Shown here one piece after another: positions 1 to 5,028 of a DNA stretch of 6,225 nucleotides; the first letter of the stretch is position 1; every line of letters starts with the position of its first letter. Position numbers and translations under genes: made by a program. The DNA is from Synergistales bacterium (GTDB lineage Bacteria > Synergistota > Synergistia > Synergistales > Thermovirgaceae). The notes under the pieces are model-generated. The model was given only the letters and a program-made list of their open reading frames with translations. It made no database searches and was not told the origin of the DNA. The stretch is from contig JAHDOX010000164.1 of NCBI GenBank assembly GCA_018434645.1, forward strand, positions 1 through 6,225, given 5' to 3'.

Positions 1-42
1 GAAGATCGACGCCAGCGTGTACAGCCCTTGCACTTCGTCCAT
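1..42 (-). CDS. 5' end of an unidentified gene downstream of trpA (partial)
   Basis: Fourteen codons are visible from an ATG at 42-40, reading MDEVQGLYTLASIF, and the frame is open to the window edge. A GGAG ribosome binding site lies at 51-48, directly after the trpA stop codon and five bases before the ATG, as expected for the next gene of a trp operon. I do not recognise the product; too little is present. Like trpA, it lies on the GC-rich side of the adapter junction at 282-299, so it probably belongs to a different genome from the rest of the window. Confidence 0.4.
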   Translation of the reverse strand, partial: MDEVQGLYTLASIF

Positions 43-51
43 TCCGGCTCC

Positions 52-282
52 CTACTTGACGCTCTTGGCGGCATCGGCCAAGGTCTTCACGAACGCGCCG
101 ATCGTCCTCGGCATATCGGGTGTATCGCCCAGCTCGCCGATCCGGCTCACGATCGCACTGCCGACGATGATGCCGTCGGCATACCCCGCGATTTCGCGCA
201 CCTGCTCGGGGGTCGAGACGCCGAAGCCGACCGCAACGGGCTTGTCCGTGCATCGACGGATCGCGTCCACCATGCCATGGAA
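52..282 (-). CDS. trpA: Tryptophan synthase alpha chain, C-terminal fragment
   Basis: TrpA cleaves indole-3-glycerol phosphate to indole and glyceraldehyde 3-phosphate in the cytoplasmic alpha2-beta2 tryptophan synthase complex. The visible part is about the last 76 residues of a roughly 265-residue TIM barrel. It has the family's strand PVAVGFGVSTPEQ and the phosphate-binding region GIIVGSAIV, then the C-terminal helix ending AKSVK and a TAG stop at 54-52. The frame runs upstream of the internal Met at 273 through F-H-G, so that Met is not the true start. From 282 upward the frame is read through adapter sequence (giving DDALPI) and is no longer TrpA. The gene is therefore broken by an assembly artefact, not by biology. 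GC of 1-281 is about 64%, well above the neighbouring DNA. Confidence 0.9.
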   Translation of the reverse strand, partial: FHGMVDAIRRCTDKPVAVGFGVSTPEQVREIAGYADGIIVGSAIVSRIGELGDTPDMPRTIGAFVKTLADAAKSVK

Positions 283-299
283 GATCGGAAGAGCGTCGT
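282..299. other. Residual Illumina adapter at a chimeric contig junction
   Basis: The plus strand reads AGATCGGAAGAGCGTCGT, identical over 18 bases to the start of the TruSeq universal adapter as it appears in read-through. The match ends at 300, where the adapter would continue with G and the window has C. It falls exactly where the trpA reading frame stops looking like TrpA and where GC drops from about 64% to about 37% (301-360). The simplest reading is that an untrimmed read joined two unrelated DNAs, so the linkage of 1-281 to 300-6225 is not trustworthy. Confidence 0.93.
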
Positions 300-442
300 C
301 TGGATCTGTTTCATTTGAAGGCCCCCCGAAAATACTGATAATTGTTCAAGTTTACAACATCCGCTGGATGCAGGGAGGTTTTTGGTTTGGCTATCTTAAA
401 ATGTTATCATTGACTTCAAACTGATTCAAAGAGGGGGCAGAC
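300..442. other. AT-rich non-coding stretch upstream of yedF
   Basis: No convincing gene is present between the adapter and yedF. The stretch holds a short inverted repeat CATCC-GCT-GGATG at 358-370, a T5 run at 379-383 that lies too far from it to make a clear terminator, the possible yedF promoter, and two TTCAAA copies at 415-420 and 425-430. On the minus strand an ATG at 314-312 opens five codons (MKQIQ) and then runs into adapter. It could be the start of a lost divergent gene, but this cannot be shown. Confidence 0.6.
382..410 (+). promoter_or_regulatory. Possible sigma70-type promoter of yedF
   Basis: TTGGTT at 382-387 and TATCAT at 405-410 are separated by exactly 17 bases and sit about 33 bases ahead of the yedF ATG. 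The -10 differs from consensus at one position, while the -35 matches at only three. A second -10-like hexamer, TAAAAT, lies at 397-402. The position and AT-richness are right, but the -35 is weak. Confidence 0.35.
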
Positions 443-1057
443 ATGGTGCAGGACATAGATGCGCGAGGCAAACCTTGCCCAAAACCCGTCATGATGGCTA
501 AAAAAGCTCTTGAGAAAACAGATGGTAATTTCAGGATTCTACTGGACTCCAGGGTTTCTGTCGAAAACGTCAGAAAGTTCCTTGAAAGTCGGGGTTGCAG
601 CGTTTCTACTACAGAAGAAACGCAAGGTACATTTATACTTGTTTGTTCACAACCCTCAGAAACCACCGAAGAGACTGTAAATGTGGATCACACAGATCTC
701 AAGCCAAATTCAGGCTCGAAAAAAATAAGCGTGCTAGTTACCTCGAATGTCCTTGGAAGCAGCGATGAAGAACTTGGGGAAGTCCTCATGAAAAGCTTTT
801 TAAGTACGTTGGCATCCTCTGATGTCAATCGCGGTACCATTGCCCTGATGAACGGTGGGGTCCTGCTCGTCACGCCGGAAAACTCTGCATCAGAAAGCTT
901 GCGTGCCCTGGAAACCAAAGGCTGGCGTGTACTTGTCTGTGGAACCTGTACGAACCATTACGGCATAACAGACCGCATTGCAGCAGGTTCAATCTCGAAC
1001 ATGTTCGAAATAACCGAATCTCTCCTTGAGGCGGACAACACACTGACAGTCCCATGA
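443..1057 (+). CDS. yedF: YedF-type two-domain protein (TusA/SirA-like plus DsrE-like), sulfur or selenium associated
   Basis: This is a 204-residue cytoplasmic protein. Residues 1-70 are a TusA/SirA-like domain with the CPxP motif as CPKP (12-15); Cys12 corresponds to the sulfur-carrying cysteine of TusA. A polar linker (about 71-92) leads to a DsrE-like domain (about 93-204) ending in the family hallmark CGTCTNHYG (166-174) and the segment following it. This architecture is that of the selenium metabolism protein YedF family, often encoded near selD. The biochemical reaction is unknown, and a role in moving sulfur or selenium is inferred from the domains. GAGGGGG at 431-437 lies five bases before the ATG and supports the start. 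No selenium gene is visible here. The gene converges on hemW with seven bases between stop codons, and no plus-strand terminator with a T-run follows it. Confidence 0.88.
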   Translation: MVQDIDARGKPCPKPVMMAKKALEKTDGNFRILLDSRVSVENVRKFLESRGCSVSTTEETQGTFILVCSQPSETTEETVNVDHTDLKPNSGSKKISVLVTSNVLGSSDEELGEVLMKSFLSTLASSDVNRGTIALMNGGVLLVTPENSASESLRALETKGWRVLVCGTCTNHYGITDRIAAGSISNMFEITESLLEADNTLTVP

Positions 1058-1064
1058 AGCCATC

Positions 1065-2198
1065 TCAAAAAGCGGGAAGAAGACGTTCCCAAATGGCGTT
1101 TCCCACCCGCATTCCACGGGGAGATAACGCAACTCCGTCTCTTCCACGCAATAAATAATGGTTTGGGAGGGCATCCAACTGCTCGCGCAGCAGAGATGCC
1201 CTTTCCGTGCCAAATTTTTTTTCGTACATTTTTAAATTTAACCCCCAGAATGTCCTGAGAGCCAAAATAGCGGACTCAGAAGCGGCAGCATCATCGGAAA
1301 GCCTTTCAGTCCATTCCTTGACGCTTTTTCCGGCTTCAAGCCGTCGACAGTAAGCATCAAGGTCCCGAACATTTCTGTACCTCCGCCCACCTAAAAGACC
1401 CCAGGCTGATGGCCCCAAACCTATACAATCCCTTCCGTACCAATAACCAAGGTTATGAAAACACCACTTTGAATCTACGCAGAAACTTGAAATCTCGTAT
1501 TGCAGGTAACCCTTGTGTCCCAGATAAAACTGGGTCCAGCGGTAAAAGGGGTAACCATCCGACGGGGCTGACGCAGGAACATCGGCCCACATCGAACCAG
1601 GTTCTATCGAAAGCTGATAGGCTGAGACGTGCGGGACTTTTCTTTCGGCCAGGTACCGCAATGTTTCATGCCAATCGCGAAGACTCTGCCCGGGTATCCC
1701 GAAAATAATGTCACAACTCGTAAGAAACCCGGTCTCAAGACAAGCGTCTAGGGCGGAAAGAGCTGTTTTAGCGTTGTGCAATCGTCCAAGTCGCAAGAGT
1801 TCGTGGTCCCGGAGGCTTTGTATGCCAAGACTGACTCTCGTTACGCCTGATTCTTTCCAGAATGAAAGGTGTTCCCGCATGAGCGACTCCGGATTTGCTT
1901 CTACCGTCATTTCCTCTAGTTTTGAAAGGTCGAAATACGACGCAAGGAGTTTCGCAAGCTTTTCCCACTGTGAAGGTGAAAGAACCGTCGGAGTCCCGCC
2001 ACCGATGTAAAGGCTTCTCACAGGTTTTCTCGAACGAGATTTAAAGGTCCAGGCGAAAGCTTCCGCTGCCAAAGCGTCCAGGTAGGCTTCAATGCAGGAA
2101 TCCTTTGCCTCAAGGCTGTAAAAAGAACAATATGGACATTTCCGCCTGCAGAAAGGGATATGTACATAAAGGGAAAGACCTTTGTTGAAATCCCTCAG
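1065..2198 (-). CDS. hemW: HemW, radical SAM heme-binding protein (HemN-like), CTG start
   Basis: From the chosen start the protein has 377 residues, normal for HemW. N-terminal YVHIPFC leads into the radical SAM cluster motif C17-x3-C21-x2-C24 (CRRKCPYC), followed by GGGTP (66-70), EANPES (100-105) and DIIFGIPGQ (163-171). HNLGYW at 248-253 is the HNxxYW motif that marks HemW rather than coproporphyrinogen dehydrogenase HemN; in studied homologues HemW binds heme and is implicated in heme delivery to respiratory enzymes. The C-terminal LSPRGMRVGN resembles the family's winged-helix-like end. The first in-frame ATG (2342) would add 48 non-homologous residues inside lepA, and no ATG, GTG or TTG lies between it and the conserved region. 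A CTG at 2198-2196 overlaps the lepA TGA (CTGA) and follows GAGGAGGG, so it is the best start. It is probably translated by coupling to lepA. Confidence 0.93.
   Translation of the reverse strand: MRDFNKGLSLYVHIPFCRRKCPYCSFYSLEAKDSCIEAYLDALAAEAFAWTFKSRSRKPVRSLYIGGGTPTVLSPSQWEKLAKLLASYFDLSKLEEMTVEANPESLMREHLSFWKESGVTRVSLGIQSLRDHELLRLGRLHNAKTALSALDACLETGFLTSCDIIFGIPGQSLRDWHETLRYLAERKVPHVSAYQLSIEPGSMWADVPASAPSDGYPFYRWTQFYLGHKGYLQYEISSFCVDSKWCFHNLGYWYGRDCIGLGPSAWGLLGGRRYRNVRDLDAYCRRLEAGKSVKEWTERLSDDAAASESAILALRTFWGLNLKMYEKKFGTERASLLREQLDALPNHYLLRGRDGVALSPRGMRVGNAIWERLLPAF
1067..1090 (-). terminator. Probable intrinsic terminator of lepA-hemW, overlapping the hemW stop
   Basis: Read on the minus strand, GGGAA (1090-1086) pairs with TTCCC (1078-1074) across a seven-base loop, followed by GC and a T5 run at 1071-1067. 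An alternative seven-pair stem uses a second GTGGGAA copy slightly upstream. The T-run forms the last Phe codon and the first base of the hemW TGA stop, so the terminator lies in the final codons of hemW. The short stem and T5 make it moderate in strength. It has no T-run on the plus strand and should not stop yedF transcription. Confidence 0.45.
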
Positions 2199-4012
2199 TT
2201 TTGTCCCTCCTCTTCGGATTGAAGGAAGGAAAGAAAGGCCTCTTGCGGGATCGAGACTTTCCCGATCTGTTTCATTTTCTTCTTGCCTTCTTTCTGTTTC
2301 TCCAGGAGTTTTCGCTTCCTGGTGATGTCTCCACCGTAACACTTTGAAAGTACGTCCTTTCGAAGCGGTTTGACGTTTTGTCTCACGATTACACGTTTCC
2401 CAATAGCAGCCTGTATCGGGACTTCAAAAAGCTGCCTCGGAATAAGCTCCTTGAGTTTCCTGACCACCGACTGCCCCCTGTGGTACGCTTCATCCCTGTG
2501 GCAGATAAAAGAAAAGGCGTCTACAGGATCTCCAGCGATCAGCACGTCCACTTTTACAAGGTCCGATACCCTGTAGCCTGTATGTTCATAGTCTATCGAA
2601 GCAAAACCCCTGGTAACGGATTTTATCTTGTCGTGAAAATCAATGATAAATTCGGCGAGGGGAAGGTCGTAAACAACCCTTACCCTGTCGGGAGTTATGT
2701 AATCCATATTTGAATAAATACCCCGACGGTCTTGACATAGCTGCATCACTTTCCCTACGTAATCGCCGGGCACGAATATGGTGACACGAATGAAAGGTTC
2801 GCTGATTTCCTCTATTTCACCAGATCCGGGAAAATCCGACGGCTTGTGGGCCTCTATGATGGACCCGTCAGAACATTTTATCCTGTATACGACGTTTGGC
2901 GCGGTGGCGACCAGATTTATGTCGAATTCCCTGTTTAACCGCTCCCTGGCAATATCCATGTGCAGGAGCCCCAGAAAACCGCAGCGAAAACCAAAACCAA
3001 GAGCTGTGGATGTTTCCGGTTCAAAGTAGATTGCCGAGTCGTTCAGCTGCAACTTCTCAAGGGCTTCGCGGAGTTCGCCGTAATCGTCCCTTTCAACGGG
3101 GTAAAAACCACAAAACACCACGGGCTTGATTTTCCTGTATCCAGGGAGAGGTTTCCGAGCCGGATTGCCGGCCGAAGTGATAGTGTCACCAACCCTCGCT
3201 TCGGATACCGATTTTATGTTGGCTACCATATATCCTACGTCTCCCGGTCCGAGTTCTTCAGCGGGACGCATATCCGGCCTGAAAAGGCCTACTTCTTCGA
3301 CCTGGTAAGTCCTCGAAGTGGCCATGAAAGCTATGGTGTCGCCCGGTTTTATCGAGCCATTGGCAACCCTGATGGAACAAATGACACCTCTGTAATTGTT
3401 GTAGATGGAATCAAAAACCAAAGCCTGCAGTGGAGCATCGTTATTCCCTTTTGGAGGTGGAACCTTGTCGATAATTGCCTGGATTACACCGTCGATACCT
3501 GTTCCATCCTTGGCACTGACGAGGCAGGCTTCAGATGCGTCTATGCCTATGAGTTCTTCTATTTCATTTTTAACGACCTCGGGTTGTGCGGAGGGCAAGT
3601 CTATCTTGTTTATTACCGGCACGATCTCGAGTCCCTGTTCGACGGCAAGGTACGCGTTGGCCACAGTCTGGGCTTCCACTCCCTGCGAAGCGTCGACAAC
3701 AAGCAGCGCTCCTTCGCAGGCAGCAAGCGAGCGAGAAACTTCGTAGCTGAAATCCACGTGACCCGGCGTATCTATCAGATTCAGAATGTATTCCTGTCCG
3801 TCCTCGGCCTTATATTTCATCTGGACAGGTACAAGTTTTATGGTTATCCCTCTTTCCCTTTCCAGGTCGAGGGAGTCCAGAACTTGCTCGCGCATGCTTC
3901 TTGCCTCGACGGTCATTGTCTTTTCCAACAGCCGGTCGGCCAAAGTAGATTTACCGTGGTCAATGTGTGCGATGATGCAAAAATTACGGATGCGGGACAA
4001 TCTGCTTTCCAT
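2195..4012 (-). CDS. lepA: Elongation factor 4 (LepA), translational GTPase
   Basis: LepA is a ribosome-associated GTPase related to EF-G; roles in back-translocation and in ribosome assembly have been proposed. The 605-residue length is typical. GTPase motifs are all present: G1 AHIDHGKS (15-22), G2 RGITIKL (54-60), G3 DTPGH (81-85), G4 NKID (135-138) and G5 SAK (166-168). The LepA-specific C-terminal domain is clear from CYGGDITRKRK (558 onward) through the lysine-rich KEGKKKMKQIG to IPQEAF. The start at 4012 gives MESRLSRIRNF and has AGGAG at 4024-4020, seven bases upstream; an in-frame ATG at 4054 would add 14 non-family residues ahead of that site. The gene overlaps hemW by four bases and probably shares its transcript. 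A promoter lies just upstream at 4042-4070. Confidence 0.97.
   Translation of the reverse strand: MESRLSRIRNFCIIAHIDHGKSTLADRLLEKTMTVEARSMREQVLDSLDLERERGITIKLVPVQMKYKAEDGQEYILNLIDTPGHVDFSYEVSRSLAACEGALLVVDASQGVEAQTVANAYLAVEQGLEIVPVINKIDLPSAQPEVVKNEIEELIGIDASEACLVSAKDGTGIDGVIQAIIDKVPPPKGNNDAPLQALVFDSIYNNYRGVICSIRVANGSIKPGDTIAFMATSRTYQVEEVGLFRPDMRPAEELGPGDVGYMVANIKSVSEARVGDTITSAGNPARKPLPGYRKIKPVVFCGFYPVERDDYGELREALEKLQLNDSAIYFEPETSTALGFGFRCGFLGLLHMDIARERLNREFDINLVATAPNVVYRIKCSDGSIIEAHKPSDFPGSGEIEEISEPFIRVTIFVPGDYVGKVMQLCQDRRGIYSNMDYITPDRVRVVYDLPLAEFIIDFHDKIKSVTRGFASIDYEHTGYRVSDLVKVDVLIAGDPVDAFSFICHRDEAYHRGQSVVRKLKELIPRQLFEVPIQAAIGKRVIVRQNVKPLRKDVLSKCYGGDITRKRKLLEKQKEGKKKMKQIGKVSIPQEAFLSFLQSEEEGQN
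2205..2212 (-). promoter_or_regulatory. Ribosome binding site of hemW inside the lepA 3' end
   Basis: On the minus strand GAGGAGGG occupies 2212-2205, within the last Glu-Glu-Gly codons of lepA, and is followed after six bases by CTG at 2198-2196. It is a near-ideal Shine-Dalgarno sequence at ideal spacing, with no ATG, GTG or TTG in the hemW frame at that distance. This is what decides the unusual CTG start. Confidence 0.7.
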
Positions 4013-4041
4013 GACATCACTCCTAAAAACGAACGTCCCAT

Positions 4042-4070
4042 ATTTTAGCGGCACCCGACCCTATTGTCAT
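4042..4070 (-). promoter_or_regulatory. Sigma70-type promoter of lepA-hemW
   Basis: On the minus strand ATGACA (4070-4065) and TAAAAT (4047-4042) are separated by exactly 17 bases. Each hexamer differs from consensus at one position. Transcription would start near 4035, leaving a leader of about 23 bases that contains the lepA ribosome binding site. It lies in the 92-base gap between mobA and lepA, where no strong terminator is visible, so lepA may also receive read-through from mobA. Confidence 0.6.
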
Positions 4071-4104
4071 TGGCTTTGAAAAGCTATGGAGCCGGTTTGG
4101 AAAT

Positions 4105-4779
4105 TCACAGGTCACGTACGGCCCGGCCTTCCCGCCACCAGGCGAGAAGCTGGTCACAGGTGTTGATATTTCGGAAGGACTCGCGGTATCCAGGTATGGG
4201 ATGCAACAGATCCTCTTCCACCAAAGTGACATGAAGGTCCTTGAAAACAGACGTTACCTTTCTTTGCCCGCTCTCGACCGCATGTTCAACCGGGCCGAGG
4301 CACGTCCTGGAATAAAAGGCGTGCAGCGGTTCCATATATCCGTCCAGCAAGGGAACCACAACGTCTGAAGCAGGTTCTCTTGACGCCCAGATGTGTCTTA
4401 TGACGTTTTCCATCAGACTGGGCATGTCACTCCCGACCAGAAATATCCAGTCGTGAGACGCTCTTTTCAGACCTTGCAAAAGCCCTTCGAGCGGCCCTGC
4501 GCAACTTCTTGAGTCTGGAAGGATTTCATGAATCAGTTCAAAGTAACGTGAAGGTATTCCCCTTCTTTTGATAGTTTCGAAATCTTCGGGAGAACAGGAA
4601 AGCAGCACTTCTGGAAAGACCGAGGAAACCCGAACGAGCGTCTCGTCAATCAAGCTTTTACCGCCGACCGACAGGTACAGCTTTTTTTTGCCAATTCGTT
4701 TCCCGGCGCCACCGGCCAAAATAACGACAGTTACGGGTAAAAACCACCCGAAGCGATTGAACGTTTCCGGAAGGATCAT
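4105..4779 (-). CDS. mobA: MobA-like molybdenum cofactor guanylyltransferase
   Basis: MobA transfers GMP from GTP to molybdopterin-molybdenum, giving the guanine dinucleotide cofactor used by DMSO reductase-family molybdoenzymes. The 224-residue protein shows the family motifs in order: LAGGAGKRIGKKK (21-33, nucleotide binding), GPLEG (95-99), GSDMP (116-120, with the metal-binding Asp), EPLHAFYS (150-157) and NINTCDQL (204-211, the NxNTxxDL end). This order fits MobA better than sugar nucleotidyltransferases, but a MocA-type or other MobA-like substrate cannot be excluded. The residue before the conserved lysine is usually Asp and is Lys here. The ATG at 4779 has GAGGG six bases upstream. 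It places LAGG at residue 21, later than is usual, and no alternative ATG, GTG or TTG is seen in between. No other cofactor genes are in view. Confidence 0.82.
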   Translation of the reverse strand: MILPETFNRFGWFLPVTVVILAGGAGKRIGKKKLYLSVGGKSLIDETLVRVSSVFPEVLLSCSPEDFETIKRRGIPSRYFELIHEILPDSRSCAGPLEGLLQGLKRASHDWIFLVGSDMPSLMENVIRHIWASREPASDVVVPLLDGYMEPLHAFYSRTCLGPVEHAVESGQRKVTSVFKDLHVTLVEEDLLHPIPGYRESFRNINTCDQLLAWWREGRAVRDL

Positions 4780-4788
4780 ATATATCCC

Positions 4789-4935
4789 TCAGACTACCCT
4801 TTCTGCCCTGGATATATCCTGTATTCCAATATATCTTTCACACAAACCTCGAATTATAAGCCAAAGGCATAATCCAGCAATCGAGGCAACATAACATCCT
4901 GCGAAGGCGGCTCGACAACGGGATCTCTTTCGCAA
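4789..4935 (-). CDS. Candidate small single-span membrane protein, TTG start
   Basis: A 48-residue reading frame starts at TTG (4935-4933), preceded by GAGG at 4945-4942 with six-base spacing. It ends with TGA at 4791-4789, ten bases before the mobA ATG, and the mobA ribosome binding site overlaps its stop. The N-terminus is strongly basic (RKRSRCR, 2-8), then residues 9-28 form one uninterrupted hydrophobic span (AAFAGCYVASIAGLCLWLII), then a polar tail containing ERYIGIQDISRAERVV. This predicts an N-in, single-pass inner membrane protein. Cysteines at 7, 14, 23 and 32 are frequent for its size. I do not recognise the family. Tight packing against mobA, a good ribosome binding site and sensible topology support it; short length, a TTG start and lack of known homology weigh against it. 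Confidence 0.45.
   Translation of the reverse strand: MRKRSRCRAAFAGCYVASIAGLCLWLIIRGLCERYIGIQDISRAERVV
4853..4880 (-). promoter_or_regulatory. Possible promoter ahead of mobA
   Basis: On the minus strand a perfect TATAAT (4858-4853) has TTGCTG (4880-4875) 16 bases upstream, matching the -35 consensus at only three positions. Transcription would begin near 4846, about 67 bases before the mobA ATG. It lies inside the candidate small membrane protein gene (Leu-Ile-Ile codons), so the TATAAT may simply be coding. It would be an internal promoter if both are real. Confidence 0.22.
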
Positions 4936-5028
4936 GATCTTCCTCGGATAAAGCCGGGAACATTCAAGATCCGGGAAATCCGTCAGCCTGGCAGCCCAAA
5001 AAACCGGTGAAAATGTCCCCCCGGATGC
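4936..5028. other. Non-coding spacer between livF and the small reading frame
   Basis: These 93 bases follow the livF stop. They contain no start codon with a good ribosome binding site apart from the one serving the TTG at 4935. Several CCGG tetramers make short self-complementary stems, including GGAT/CCGG paired with CCGG/ATCC across 4982-4947 on the minus strand. The livF reading frame stays open through this spacer after its stop, without an ATG. Confidence 0.5.
4998..5024 (-). terminator. Weak terminator candidate after livF
   Basis: On the minus strand CCGG (5024-5021) can pair with CCGG (5007-5004) across a 13-base loop, followed directly by a T6 run at 5003-4998. The T-run and position just after the livF stop are right, but a four-pair stem is too short to be convincing, and partial read-through into mobA is likely. 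Confidence 0.22.

Noticed and set aside
358..383. Terminator upstream of yedF (CATCC-GCT-GGATG then T5)
   Set aside because: Five-pair stem with a three-base loop, and the T-run begins eight bases after the stem, which does not fit an intrinsic terminator.
17..424. Plus-strand 135-codon open frame across the left end
   Set aside because: It crosses the adapter junction at 282-299 and is antisense to trpA, so the joined frame does not exist in nature.
1058..1120. Bidirectional terminator between yedF and hemW
   Set aside because: The hairpin has a T-run only on the minus strand; on the plus strand it is followed by AAATGG, so it should act for hemW only.
1409..2010. Two abutting plus-strand frames antisense to hemW
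   Set aside because: Shadows of hemW on the opposite strand; translations are low in structure, rich in Arg/Ser, with no recognisable motif.
2199..2342. Longer hemW starting at ATG 2342
   Set aside because: The added 48 residues lie wholly within lepA, are highly charged and unlike HemW N-termini, and the strong ribosome binding site is at 2212-2205 instead.
2960..4048. Plus-strand 362-codon open frame antisense to lepA
   Set aside because: It is fully covered by lepA, which has every GTPase motif and the LepA C-terminal domain. The antisense translation has no recognisable domains and no ribosome binding site evidence.
4780..5028. Riboswitch (for example a molybdenum cofactor element) ahead of mobA
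   Set aside because: I could not find a convincing conserved core or long paired stems. The only helices are short CCGG-type and GATCT/AGATC stems, and half the interval reads better as a small coding gene.
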